From the NCBI GenBank assembly GCA_013099195.1, contig CP039999.1, positions 62,001 to 126,000 on the forward strand: DNA of 64,000 nt, written 5' to 3'. Below are positions 41,935 through 50,024 of the stretch, piece after piece. Under the pieces are notes generated by a model. That model saw only the letters and a program-made list of their open reading frames with translations, made no database searches and was not told the DNA's origin. A program made the translations under genes and the position numbers. Within the stretch, counting starts at the first letter, position 1. Each line of letters opens with the position of its first letter. The DNA is from Candidatus Saccharibacteria bacterium oral taxon 488 (GTDB lineage: Bacteria > Patescibacteriota > Saccharimonadia > Saccharimonadales > Saccharimonadaceae).

Positions 41935-43146
41935 ATGAAAAAATATTACTATGAAGCCAGGGATTCGGCCACGCAAAAGATTACCAAGTCGGTTGTGCAG
42001 GCTGAGAGCGAGGTCGCTGCGGCGAAATTGCTGAGCGCTCAGGGTTTCGTGCCGCTGAAAATTGAGCTTCAAGATGAGCGTGAGGGCTTCTTTCAGCGAT
42101 TGTCAAATAAAATATCGTCCAAGGACAAGATCGTCTTTACGCGGCAGCTAGCGACGTTGATTGGTGCGGGGTTGCCGCTGGCGCAGAGCATGCATACGGT
42201 ACTGGAGCAGACGCAAAACAAGCGGATGCAGAGTATCATTCAGGAGATAATTTCCGATATTGAGGGCGGTCGGCAATTATCAAGTGCGTTCGAGAAGCAT
42301 CCAGAAGTATTTGACAATGTGTATGTAGCATTGGTGGCGGCCGGTGAGGTATCAGGAACGTTGGATGAAGCGCTTAAGCGCATCGCGTCACAACAAGAAA
42401 AAGATACAGCGATGCTTAGCAAAGTGCGTGGCGCCATGGTCTATCCGGCGATTGTGCTGTTAGTGATCATCGCAGTGGTGGTATTCATGCTCGTGATGGT
42501 AGTGCCGCAGGTCGAAGGACTGTATGGCAGCTTACACAAAGAGCTACCGTTCACAACGAAGGCCATGGTCAGCGTCGCTGGTTTTTTGGCGCAGTTTTGG
42601 TGGGCGTTGGTGATTTTACTTGGCATCGGTTTATATTTCTTTCAGCAGTATCTCAAAACCGAGGCTGGTATTCGCGCTAAAGATACGTTCAAGCTGAACA
42701 TACCAGTGTTTGACGCCATGTTCCGCAAGCTGTACATGGCTCGCTTTACTCGTACCGGTCAAACGCTTCTTAATAGCGGGGTAGCGATGCTGGATATGCT
42801 GCGCATCACTGCTCGGGCGGTCAATAATTCAGTTATCCGTCAAGGTATTGAGCATGCTAGCGAAAAGGTGAAGGGCGGCAAGGCGCTGTCAGTGTCCTTA
42901 AAAAATGAGGATTATATCTTGCCGATGGTGCCGCAGATGATCAAGATTGGCGAACAGTCGGGTAAGATTGATGAGATGATGGGCAAGTGCGCGCAGATTT
43001 ACGAAGAAGAGCTGGATGAGGAGATCAAGGCGATCACGACGACCATTGAACCAGTGCTGATGGTGGTCTTGGCGGTCGTGGCCGGCGTGATGGTGGGTGC
43101 AATAATCTTTCCAATTTATAATCTGGTCGGAGATATTAGCCTCTAG
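41935..43146 (+). CDS. pilC: Type IV pilus platform protein PilC
   Basis: This 403-residue inner-membrane platform protein has two GspF/PilC domains, each a helical bundle (VFTRQLATLIGAGLPLAQSM and RFTRTGQTLLNSGVAMLDML), and three membrane helices (about 165-190, 215-235, 370-395). The N-terminal strand YYYEARDSATQKITKSVVQA is typical. It begins 4 nt after pilT and completes the motor-platform group. Confidence 0.94.
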   Translation: MKKYYYEARDSATQKITKSVVQAESEVAAAKLLSAQGFVPLKIELQDEREGFFQRLSNKISSKDKIVFTRQLATLIGAGLPLAQSMHTVLEQTQNKRMQSIIQEIISDIEGGRQLSSAFEKHPEVFDNVYVALVAAGEVSGTLDEALKRIASQQEKDTAMLSKVRGAMVYPAIVLLVIIAVVVFMLVMVVPQVEGLYGSLHKELPFTTKAMVSVAGFLAQFWWALVILLGIGLYFFQQYLKTEAGIRAKDTFKLNIPVFDAMFRKLYMARFTRTGQTLLNSGVAMLDMLRITARAVNNSVIRQGIEHASEKVKGGKALSVSLKNEDYILPMVPQMIKIGEQSGKIDEMMGKCAQIYEEELDEEIKAITTTIEPVLMVVLAVVAGVMVGAIIFPIYNLVGDISL

Positions 43147-43211
43147 ACAATCCATAAGCAGTACGGTACAATAACGAAAGAAAGTTAAGTCACAGAAAGG
43201 TGGGCAACTTC

Positions 43212-43685
43212 ATGGCTCAGCAAAAAGCAAATCGAGGGTTTACAATTATTGAAGTCGTGTTGGTGCTGGCGATCGCCGGACTGATATTTTTGATGGTATT
43301 CTTGGCGTGGCCGGCCTTGCAGCGCAGCCAGCGCGACACACAACGACGCAGTGACGTGACTCGGTTCGTCTCGCAGGTGAATAGTTATGCAACAAATAAC
43401 AAGGGAAGCATCCCGAAAACCGATACGGGGTCGATTAATAGTTTCCTCGATTCGTATATGAAGCGTGGCAACGGTGAATTCAAGGATCCGCAGACAGGCA
43501 ACAATTACAGCGTGGTAACTGGTGTCGCTCAGCAGGGTTCGGCAACGACCGAGAAGATGGTCTATGCCACGAGCGCTCAATGTGATGGCGAAAATATTGT
43601 TGCTAAAAGTGGTTCGCCGCGCTCGTTCGCTGTCAAGGTGCAGCTAGAAGGAAGCGGTGCGTTTTGTAAAGACAATCAAAACTAG
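43212..43685 (+). CDS. Type IV pilin, probable major pilin
   Basis: The prepilin starts at the ATG at 43212 (AAAGGTGG upstream), with leader MAQQKANRG and mature start FTIIEVVLVLAIAGLIFLMV including Glu5. The mature domain is about 148 residues and ends with two cysteines (SAQCDGEN and AFCKDNQN) bounding a D-region-like loop. It follows pilC and is closed by a strong terminator. Position suggests the main subunit, though the pilin at 14583 is an alternative. Confidence 0.88.
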   Translation: MAQQKANRGFTIIEVVLVLAIAGLIFLMVFLAWPALQRSQRDTQRRSDVTRFVSQVNSYATNNKGSIPKTDTGSINSFLDSYMKRGNGEFKDPQTGNNYSVVTGVAQQGSATTEKMVYATSAQCDGENIVAKSGSPRSFAVKVQLEGSGAFCKDNQN

Positions 43686-43704
43686 CCAGAGACAACGAAT
43701 TATT

Positions 43705-43737
43705 AGCAGCCTCCTACTATTAGGGGGCTGCTTTTTT
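43705..43737 (+). terminator. Strong intrinsic terminator ending the pilM-pilin operon
   Basis: AGCAGCCTCCTA (43705-43716) pairs over 12 positions, one of them G-U, with TAGGGGGCTGCT (43721-43732) around a 4-nt loop, followed by six T. Confidence 0.93.
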
Positions 43738-43763
43738 CATGATTTCTTGTTACCATTAACAGT

Positions 43764-44630
43764 ATGATGGTAGTGACAATACTGGTGGGTGTGGCAATTC
43801 TTGGCGCAGTGATGGGGAGCTTTATCGGTGCTCAGGTGTGGCGAGTCCGTGCTCGGCAGCTCGTTGAAGACAAGCAGGCCGGCGAACCGGTTGATACGCT
43901 GGAGCTACGCCGCCTGAAGCTGCTGCTCAAACCTCTCAAGAAAGATCGATCGCAGTGTCTTTCCTGTGGGCACGAGCTACGCTGGTATGATTTGCTGCCA
44001 GTGGTGAGCTGGCTGGCTGCTAGAGGTCGCTGTCGGTATTGCCAGGCACCGATTGGCTGGATGGAACTGGGGCTCGAAGTGGCGATGGCCGGGCTGTTTA
44101 CAGTGGTGACGTGGCATAGCATGATGACGCTTACGGCGCCACTAGTGATAACGAAGGTCGCGATTATGCTGATGGGGCTATCATATCTAGCGTTCCTGTT
44201 CGTGTATGACAAGCGGTGGTTTTTGCTTCCGGACGTGGCGAATTGGCCGTTCGTGATGTTGGGGGCGCTATTTGCTGGGATTCACGTAGCGACTGGCCAG
44301 CTGCCGGGCGGAGTGCTGGGGTTGGTAGCGGCGGTTGTTATCCTCAGTGGCATGTACGCATTGCTCTACGTCGTGTCGAGTGGTCGCTGGATAGGGTTCG
44401 GTGATGTCAAGCTGACACTCGGCCTCGCCCTCTTTTTGATGGATTGGCGGCTAGCATTTCTTGCGCTGTTTCTGGCAAATTTACTCGGCACGCTACTAGT
44501 GCTACCGGGGATGCTTCGAGGTACGGTGCAGCGTGGAGCGCGAATCCCATTCGGGCCGCTACTAATCGTTGGCTTTCTTATCTCGTGGTTTTTTGGTGCC
44601 AGGATCGTGGATTGGCTTATCGTGATTTGA
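43764..44630 (+). CDS. pilD: Prepilin peptidase PilD
   Basis: This 288-residue aspartic membrane protease cleaves and methylates prepilins. It has the N-terminal GAVMGSFIGAQVWRV segment, a cytoplasmic domain with two CxxC pairs (CLSCGHELRWYDLLPVVSWL and CRYCQAPIGWMEL), at least six membrane helices, and the catalytic FGDVKL motif (IGFGDVKLTLGLALFL); the second Asp is probably in YDKRWFLLPD. All prepilins here (14583, 43212, 44658, 45379, 45923) are plausible substrates. TACCAT, a weak -10, ends 7 nt before the ATG. Confidence 0.93.
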   Translation: MMVVTILVGVAILGAVMGSFIGAQVWRVRARQLVEDKQAGEPVDTLELRRLKLLLKPLKKDRSQCLSCGHELRWYDLLPVVSWLAARGRCRYCQAPIGWMELGLEVAMAGLFTVVTWHSMMTLTAPLVITKVAIMLMGLSYLAFLFVYDKRWFLLPDVANWPFVMLGALFAGIHVATGQLPGGVLGLVAAVVILSGMYALLYVVSSGRWIGFGDVKLTLGLALFLMDWRLAFLALFLANLLGTLLVLPGMLRGTVQRGARIPFGPLLIVGFLISWFFGARIVDWLIVI

Positions 44631-44657
44631 TAGTGCTTATGCTATAATAATGAGCAT

Positions 44658-45395
44658 ATGAAGCGGTGGCAATCCGGGTTTACAATCGTTGAAGTGGTGT
44701 TGTTCTTGGCGATCACTGGCCTGTTGACCGTTGGCTTGTTAGCTGGCGTGAGTGCTGCACTGCGCCAACAACAATACCATGACGCTGTTCAATCGTTCGC
44801 CGGCTTTATTCGTGATCAGTATAGCCGAGTGATTAGTATCGAGAATGATCGGGGCGATCGCGACACGTGTCCTGTTAAGGGTGCAACAAACGACGGAGCT
44901 CGGGGCCAGTCGAATTGCGTTGTCGTTGGTCGCTATGTCAAGTCGACGAATTCCGAGGCACGTTCATTTACTGCCTATCCGCTGTACGCCCTGAAGCGCT
45001 CGGGAGTGTGGACGTATAGTTACAGTGAGAGTGAGGCAAGTACCTACACGGTTGGCTGGGGTGCGCAGGTACGCTCGCTCACGGCAACTAATACGATTGG
45101 TAGAGAACTGGCTCTATTAATATACCGCGATCCAGATAGCGGGCAGGTTATCGTACGCACGAATGACGCGCCGTATTCACCAGCTAATATTAATAATTTT
45201 ATTCGCAATATGCAGCCGAATGGCGGTATGTATACGGCCGATTTACAGCTGCGGCAGCGAGAGTTTTGTATCTATGATACTGGCTGGTCAGTTGGCCAGA
45301 GGCTGTCAGTCTTTCTGGGGGCAAAGGCCGGCTCGAGCGAGGCAGTGACGGTCGGTCATGCGACAAAGGGGTGCGATAATGAAGCGACGGCATAG
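44658..45395 (+). CDS. Type IV minor pilin-like protein (GspH/FimT-like position)
   Basis: This 245-residue protein has the prepilin start MKRWQSG followed by FTIVEVVLFLAITGLLTVGL, with Glu5. The soluble part contains four or more cysteines (DTCPVKG, SNCVVVG, REFCIYD, KGCDNE). It is the first of four overlapping minor-pilin genes, a set that normally primes pilus assembly. TATAAT at 44643-44648 ends 9 nt before the ATG. Exact orthology to H, I, J or K type cannot be decided. Confidence 0.85.
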   Translation: MKRWQSGFTIVEVVLFLAITGLLTVGLLAGVSAALRQQQYHDAVQSFAGFIRDQYSRVISIENDRGDRDTCPVKGATNDGARGQSNCVVVGRYVKSTNSEARSFTAYPLYALKRSGVWTYSYSESEASTYTVGWGAQVRSLTATNTIGRELALLIYRDPDSGQVIVRTNDAPYSPANINNFIRNMQPNGGMYTADLQLRQREFCIYDTGWSVGQRLSVFLGAKAGSSEAVTVGHATKGCDNEATA

Positions 45396-45939
45396 CGCGC
45401 GCGGCGACACGATCATTGAAGTGGTAATGGCGGTAGCAATGTTTAGCATGCTGGCGATCGGTATCATGGCACTCATGAACAGCGGTATTGCTATGGCGCA
45501 GCGATCATTAGAGTTGACGCTTGTGCGGCAACAGATTGATAGTCAAGCAGAAATGCTGCGCTACATTCACGACAAGTCGTCTCAGGCCGGCAGCTCATTT
45601 GCTACCCTCTGGGACGCAATGAAAGGTCGGACCATTGACCACGCCAATTCGCTACTGAATGTTAATCGATGTCCAGAGGCAATGCCGAGTGGGGGATTTG
45701 CACTAGCGCCCAGCAAAAATACCTTTCAGTTGATTACCAATAGGTATGAATTATCGCCGACATATGCCAAGATTTCAACTGCCCGAAATCCAATTTCTTT
45801 AGGTATTTCAATCCAGCTGGTGCGTGTTGAAGGCGGCCGCGCCTATGATGCGTATATTCAGGCCTGCTGGATGAGTGTGGGGACTGACCGGCCAATGACC
45901 ACGGGGACGATTGTGAGGATGTATGACACAGCGGTATAG
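45379..45939 (+). CDS. Type IV minor pilin-like protein (PilV-like)
   Basis: I start at the ATG at 45379, inside the end of the previous gene, giving 186 residues. The signal is MKRRHSARG followed by DTIIEVVMAVAMFSMLAIGI: Glu5 is kept, but +1 is Asp instead of Phe, as in some PilV-like proteins. Two cysteines (NRCPEAM and IQACWMSV) may pair. The start within the upstream gene indicates translational coupling. Confidence 0.83.
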   Translation: MKRRHSARGDTIIEVVMAVAMFSMLAIGIMALMNSGIAMAQRSLELTLVRQQIDSQAEMLRYIHDKSSQAGSSFATLWDAMKGRTIDHANSLLNVNRCPEAMPSGGFALAPSKNTFQLITNRYELSPTYAKISTARNPISLGISIQLVRVEGGRAYDAYIQACWMSVGTDRPMTTGTIVRMYDTAV

Positions 45940-46657
45940 ACGATACGGGTTTACCTTGATTGAACTGATGCTGGCGATGGCATTTGTGTCGGTGTTGCTA
46001 CTGGCGATTGCTACGATAGCGATCCAGGCTGGCAAGCTGTATAATCGAGGTCTCACGCTCAAAAGTATCAATCAGTCCGGCCGCGAAATTAGCGATAGCT
46101 TGCGGCGCGACTTTTTGCAGGCTAATGCTGGCAAGATAAGTGGTAATGCTAGTTCGGCCGTTGTCATGGTGCAGGCGGGTGGTACTGATCGGAGCGGCCG
46201 ACTCTGCCTCGGTGACTATTCATATGTCTGGAATGTGCCAAAGGTTGTCTCTGGAGAAGTGAAGTCCGGCGCGGGTATTATTACCGAGGTTGGCGGGCCG
46301 CATTCTGGTCGTCCGATTAATTTTGCTCGAGTGATTGACCCAGATGGCATGCTGTGCCAAAAAAATGAAACAACGGGGGCGTATATGTCAACGGTCGCGA
46401 CGGATAAGGTGACGCATCTTCTCAAGCCAGCCGGGTCGAATGATGTGGTGTTGGCAATTCATCACATGAAAGCAGCGCGAGTGGCGGGTGATAGCGGGGC
46501 AGACAGTCTGTATCGTTTGGAATTTGTCCTTGGAACCAGTCAGCTTGAGGCGGTCAATACAGCTAATGGCACCTGTAAGCCACCGGCGGATAACAGTGAG
46601 AATCTCGACTTTTGCGCAATAAATAGCTTTGAGATGATTGTGAGGACAAATGGATAA
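45923..46657 (+). CDS. Type IV minor pilin-like protein (PilW-like)
   Basis: This 244-residue protein has the prepilin start MTQRYRRYG then FTLIELMLAMAFVSVLLLAI with Glu5. The soluble domain has four cysteines (RLCLGDYS, GMLCQKNE, GTCKPPA, DFCAINS). Size and place match PilW/GspJ proteins. It overlaps both neighbours, by 17 and 8 nt. Confidence 0.84.
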   Translation: MTQRYRRYGFTLIELMLAMAFVSVLLLAIATIAIQAGKLYNRGLTLKSINQSGREISDSLRRDFLQANAGKISGNASSAVVMVQAGGTDRSGRLCLGDYSYVWNVPKVVSGEVKSGAGIITEVGGPHSGRPINFARVIDPDGMLCQKNETTGAYMSTVATDKVTHLLKPAGSNDVVLAIHHMKAARVAGDSGADSLYRLEFVLGTSQLEAVNTANGTCKPPADNSENLDFCAINSFEMIVRTNG

Positions 46658-47804
46658 AATAGCGAGAAATAATCAATTAGGTGCAGTATCGTTATTTGCA
46701 GTGATCTTTGCGACACTGCTACTAACGGTTTTGATGCTCGGCTTCATGCGGCTCATAATGGTTGATCAGCGACAGGCCCTGAATAATGAGCTGTCACAAA
46801 GTGCGTACGATGCGGCCCTGTCCGGTGTTGAAGACGCCAAGCGAGTCGTGCGTGCCTGTCAAAAAGGAGATAACGGCGGTAAGGCTTGCGAGCAGTTACG
46901 ACTGCCTAATGACTGCAAAGTGGTCGCACGTGCGGGTGTTGCCGGTAATGTGACCGCTAAAGAGACACTGATTCAGTCACGTCGCTCAGGGGATGGTAAA
47001 GAGTTCAACCAAGCCTATACCTGTGTCAATATTACGATGGATACGGAAGATTTCCTGGTAAGCATACCCGAAGGGTCATCTCGTCTCGTACCACTAAAAG
47101 CCAAATCTGAATTTAATAAAATTGTCCTCGAGTGGTTTACTAAAGAGGATGCGAACGGTAACGTGGCTGCTGGGCGAGTAAAGAATGCTGCTTCGGCGTC
47201 AACTTCGCTGCCGGCGTACAGTGATTGGGATGAGTCGCCGTCTCGTCCTGCACCCGCGCTATTACGCACTCAGATGATTTTTCCAGGTGATACATTCGAC
47301 CTTGCTAGTCTTGATAGCTCTCGTGTTGCGACGATGTTCCTTTATCCACGGACGCTGAGTGTTCCCGGGCCGACGAACGGAGGTGTATCGGCAATTAATC
47401 TACCGCGAGCGGGCGGTGGTGGGCAATTTAACAATGCTCCGACACCGGTGAGCTGTTCTCCGGATTTTGCTAATAGTGGCTATTCGTGCCGAGCCACAAT
47501 TGATATATCGCCTGTTACAGTCGCCGCCAGCGTTAATTCATTCTTGCGTTTGACGCCGCTATATCGCATGTCACACGTACGAATTGCCCTGCGTAATGGT
47601 GCAGAACCGGTCAAGTTTGATGGCGTTCAGCCGGCGGTCGATGCGACTGGTCGTGCTAGTAATGTGTTTCGGCGGGTTGAAGCACGCCTCCAGATAGGTG
47701 ACGATTTCCCGTATCCTGAAAATGCCATTGATCTTGAGAACAGCCTCTGTAAAGATTTTTCGGTGACCGAAGGCAGCGTAACGCCGGGTAGCTGTCGGCC
47801 GTAA
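46650..47804 (+). CDS. PilX/GspK-like pilus-associated protein
   Basis: This 384-residue protein starts MDKIARNNQLG followed by AVSLFAVIFATLLLTVLMLG, the QxGAVSLxxVxF pattern of PilX and GspK-type components, lacking Glu5 as GspK proteins do. The large outer domain contains several cysteines (VRACQKGD, KACEQL, NDCKVV, YTCVNI, VSCSPDFANSGYSCRA). In the H-I-J-K scheme the K-like protein caps the pilus tip. It ends 12 bp before the convergent recombinase gene. Confidence 0.8.
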   Translation: MDKIARNNQLGAVSLFAVIFATLLLTVLMLGFMRLIMVDQRQALNNELSQSAYDAALSGVEDAKRVVRACQKGDNGGKACEQLRLPNDCKVVARAGVAGNVTAKETLIQSRRSGDGKEFNQAYTCVNITMDTEDFLVSIPEGSSRLVPLKAKSEFNKIVLEWFTKEDANGNVAAGRVKNAASASTSLPAYSDWDESPSRPAPALLRTQMIFPGDTFDLASLDSSRVATMFLYPRTLSVPGPTNGGVSAINLPRAGGGGQFNNAPTPVSCSPDFANSGYSCRATIDISPVTVAASVNSFLRLTPLYRMSHVRIALRNGAEPVKFDGVQPAVDATGRASNVFRRVEARLQIGDDFPYPENAIDLENSLCKDFSVTEGSVTPGSCRP

Positions 47805-47816
47805 TGTCTTAGGGGT

Positions 47817-48737
47817 CTATCTCGTATCACTGTGAAAGCGTTCGTGGACGTCTTTGAGGTGCTGGTCGGTGACGTGTGTGTAAATCTGGGTCGTGGCGAT
47901 ATTGCTATGACCAAGCATCGATTGTACCGCCCGTAGGTCCGCTCCATTCATCAGAAGGTCGGTGGCAAAGCTATGACGCATAGTGTGCGGGCTAACGTGC
48001 TTGGTGATGCCAGCAAGTCGGGCATAGTGCGATACCATCCGCTGGATTGAGCGAGCACTCAGCCGACGATAATCGCCGGAAACTGATGGCTTTGCTAGGC
48101 GCCTGCTATAGCTGATGAATAGAGCCGGCAAGCTGTCACTTCGCGCATCAAGGTAGTTTTTGACGTGCTCGGCAGCGGACATTGAAACGAATACAGGCCG
48201 GTCTTTCTGGCCCTTGCCGCGCACCATAAACTCGCGTCGAGCGAGATTTATGTGGTCACGGTTCAAGTTAACAAGCTCCGACACGCGCAGTCCGCTCGAA
48301 AACAAAAGCTCAATGATTGCTCGGTCGCGAAGGCCCGGCTCATTGTCCAGCGGGATCTGCTCAATTAGTCGTACCACCTCGTCGTAGTGAAGAAATGTGA
48401 CTTGTTTGCGAACGGTTTTTGGTAGGGTAATCTTGTCGGCCGCCAGTGATGAGATGTCTCGTTGTGATAAATACGTCAATAATCCACGCAGGGCGATCAA
48501 GTGATAGTTTTGTGTAATTAACAACAATTCTTCACCGGTGTTGCTATTTTTATAACGGTTTAACCAGAGGCGATATTTACGAATTGTCTCTGATGTTATT
48601 TTTGCAACATCAATATCACCAGCAAAATCAATGAAGCGTTCAAGGTATAGTTTGTAGTTCTCAATGGTGCGAGGACTGCGTCCACCCTCAACTTCTAGGT
48701 GTTCCAGGAAATCTGCTAATGCTTCGGAGAAATACAT
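47817..48737 (-). CDS. xer: Tyrosine recombinase XerC/XerD type
   Basis: This 306-residue recombinase has an N-terminal SAM-like core-binding domain (EALADFLEHLEVEGGRSPRT) and the catalytic domain with Arg in SSGLRVSELV, Lys in GKGQKDRP, HTMRHSFATDLL, LGHSNIATTQIYTHV including the nucleophilic Tyr. Length and motifs match chromosome-dimer resolvases acting with FtsK at dif, but I find no dif-like site. TAAAAT (complement of 48744-48749) ends 6 nt before its ATG. No mobile-element features surround it. Confidence 0.9.
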   Translation of the reverse strand: MYFSEALADFLEHLEVEGGRSPRTIENYKLYLERFIDFAGDIDVAKITSETIRKYRLWLNRYKNSNTGEELLLITQNYHLIALRGLLTYLSQRDISSLAADKITLPKTVRKQVTFLHYDEVVRLIEQIPLDNEPGLRDRAIIELLFSSGLRVSELVNLNRDHINLARREFMVRGKGQKDRPVFVSMSAAEHVKNYLDARSDSLPALFISYSRRLAKPSVSGDYRRLSARSIQRMVSHYARLAGITKHVSPHTMRHSFATDLLMNGADLRAVQSMLGHSNIATTQIYTHVTDQHLKDVHERFHSDTR

Positions 48738-48820
48738 AGGTTAATTTTAACAACATCTATACCGTTTATCAAATGGCTAGTTTTTGCTATGATGAAGAAA
48801 ATAATACACGAAGGAGGCGT

Positions 48821-49348
48821 ATGGCTGAGTCAAAAAAGAAGAATATGTGTGGCATTGAACGAACACTGATTGTGTTCAAGCCTGATGCAGTACAGCGGGG
48901 GATCGTCGGCGAAATCCTGCAGCGGTTTGAGCGTGTTGGCCTCAAGATTATCGGTGTCAAGATGGTTGCTCCGGGTCGTGAGCACTACTTTGCGCACTAC
49001 GAAACGATTGGCAAGATGGTGACCCGTCGTGGTGAAGAAATTTTTGACATGACGCTTGATATGATGATGGACGGGCCGGTTATCGCTATGGTTCTTGAAG
49101 GAGTTGAAGCGGTTGCCGTGGTGCGTAAAATTGTTGGCCCAACCGAGCCAAAGTCTGCCGATATGGGTACGATTCGTGGTGACTATTCGCATGTTAGCTT
49201 TGGCTACGCCAACGAGTGCCAGAAGGGTGTGCCGAACTTGATTCACGCATCGGGTGATCCTGACGAGGCGGCGCAAGAAGTCGCCCACTGGTTTAAACCC
49301 GAAGAGTTGATGGATTATGCGACGTTAAACGAAAAGTTTACTCGGTAG
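48821..49348 (+). CDS. ndk: Nucleoside diphosphate kinase
   Basis: This 175-residue Ndk transfers phosphate between NTPs and NDPs through a His. It has TLIVFKPDAVQRGIVGEIL, a Lys/Arg-rich MVTRRGEEIFDMTLDMMMDG segment, GPTEPKSADMGTIRGDYSHV and the active-site NLIHASGDPDEA. The piece between GDYSHV and NLIH is longer than in E. coli Ndk, a variant seen in some other lineages. AAGGAGG (48811-48817) sets the start at 48821. It may help supply nucleotides in a cell with little synthesis of its own. Confidence 0.95.
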   Translation: MAESKKKNMCGIERTLIVFKPDAVQRGIVGEILQRFERVGLKIIGVKMVAPGREHYFAHYETIGKMVTRRGEEIFDMTLDMMMDGPVIAMVLEGVEAVAVVRKIVGPTEPKSADMGTIRGDYSHVSFGYANECQKGVPNLIHASGDPDEAAQEVAHWFKPEELMDYATLNEKFTR

Positions 49349-49365
49349 CATTGTCGCGACCGACG

Positions 49366-49395
49366 ACCACCCGTGTTATAATTAACACGGGTGGT
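49366..49395 (+). terminator. Terminator after ndk with a -10 in its loop
   Basis: ACCACCCGTGTT (49366-49377) pairs perfectly with AACACGGGTGGT (49384-49395) around a 6-nt loop, followed by TTTTTT. The loop region contains TATAAT (49377-49382), which is well placed to be the -10 of the tRNA-Arg gene at 49407. Confidence 0.9.
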
Positions 49396-49406
49396 TTTTT
49401 ATGTGT

Positions 49407-49483
49407 GCCTCGGTAGCTCAACTGGATAGAGCAGATCCGTCCTAAGGATAAGGTTGTAGGTTCGACTCCTGCCCGGGGTACCA
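49407..49483 (+). tRNA. tRNA-Arg (CCT)
   Basis: A 77-nt cloverleaf: acceptor GCCTCGG with CCGGGGT, D arm GCTC/GAGC, anticodon loop GTCCTAA giving anticodon CCT, T arm GTAGG TTCGACT CCTGC, discriminator A and an encoded CCA. It reads AGG. Only 7 nt separate the CCA from the next gene's ATG, so both are probably on one transcript. Confidence 0.96.
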
Positions 49484-49490
49484 AAGAATT

Positions 49491-50024
49491 ATGACGAAGA
49501 AAGCCAAATTAGATAAATCATTTGATGGCCAGCGCGATGGCGAGGAGTTGCTGTTTGTGTTTCGCCGGCATATTATTGCTATGCGTAAGGGTTTTTATCT
49601 ATTACTCATCCCGATGACGATTGGCGCGCTGCCGTATCTTATTTGGCAGGATAATCTCAATCTTTTATGGGTATTTCTCGGCAGCTTCATCTTTGGACTC
49701 GTTCTGTTTGGTTATCATTTTTTAATGTGGTTTTATACATATTACATTGTGACAAATCAGCGACTTCGCCAGATAACGCAGCATGGTTTTTTTGGTAAGG
49801 ATGTAATTGAACTTAAACTAGCGAAAGTCCAGAATATCAGTTATGTCGTGCCTGGTTTTACGGGCGAAATGTTCAAATTTGGTACAATAGTTATTCAGAC
49901 GTTTGTCGGGGACCTTGTCATTAAAAATGTCGAGCACCCAGATAAGATTTATAATAAGCTGCAAGATGCGGTGGACCTCGCTGCTGAAAGGAGTGATCAT
50001 GCTAAAGAAGACAACGAAGGGTAA
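49491..50024 (+). CDS. Membrane protein with bacterial PH domain
   Basis: This 177-residue protein has two membrane helices (about 36-52 and 58-82) and then a YdbS-like bacterial PH domain (WFYTYYIVTNQRLRQITQHG, LKLAKVQNISYVVPGFTGEM, FGTIVIQTFVGDLVIKNVEH). Such proteins are common but poorly characterised. The ATG is 7 nt after the tRNA-Arg CCA and has no ribosome binding site, so the processed mRNA is nearly leaderless. It overlaps the next gene by 26 nt. Confidence 0.82.
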   Translation: MTKKAKLDKSFDGQRDGEELLFVFRRHIIAMRKGFYLLLIPMTIGALPYLIWQDNLNLLWVFLGSFIFGLVLFGYHFLMWFYTYYIVTNQRLRQITQHGFFGKDVIELKLAKVQNISYVVPGFTGEMFKFGTIVIQTFVGDLVIKNVEHPDKIYNKLQDAVDLAAERSDHAKEDNEG

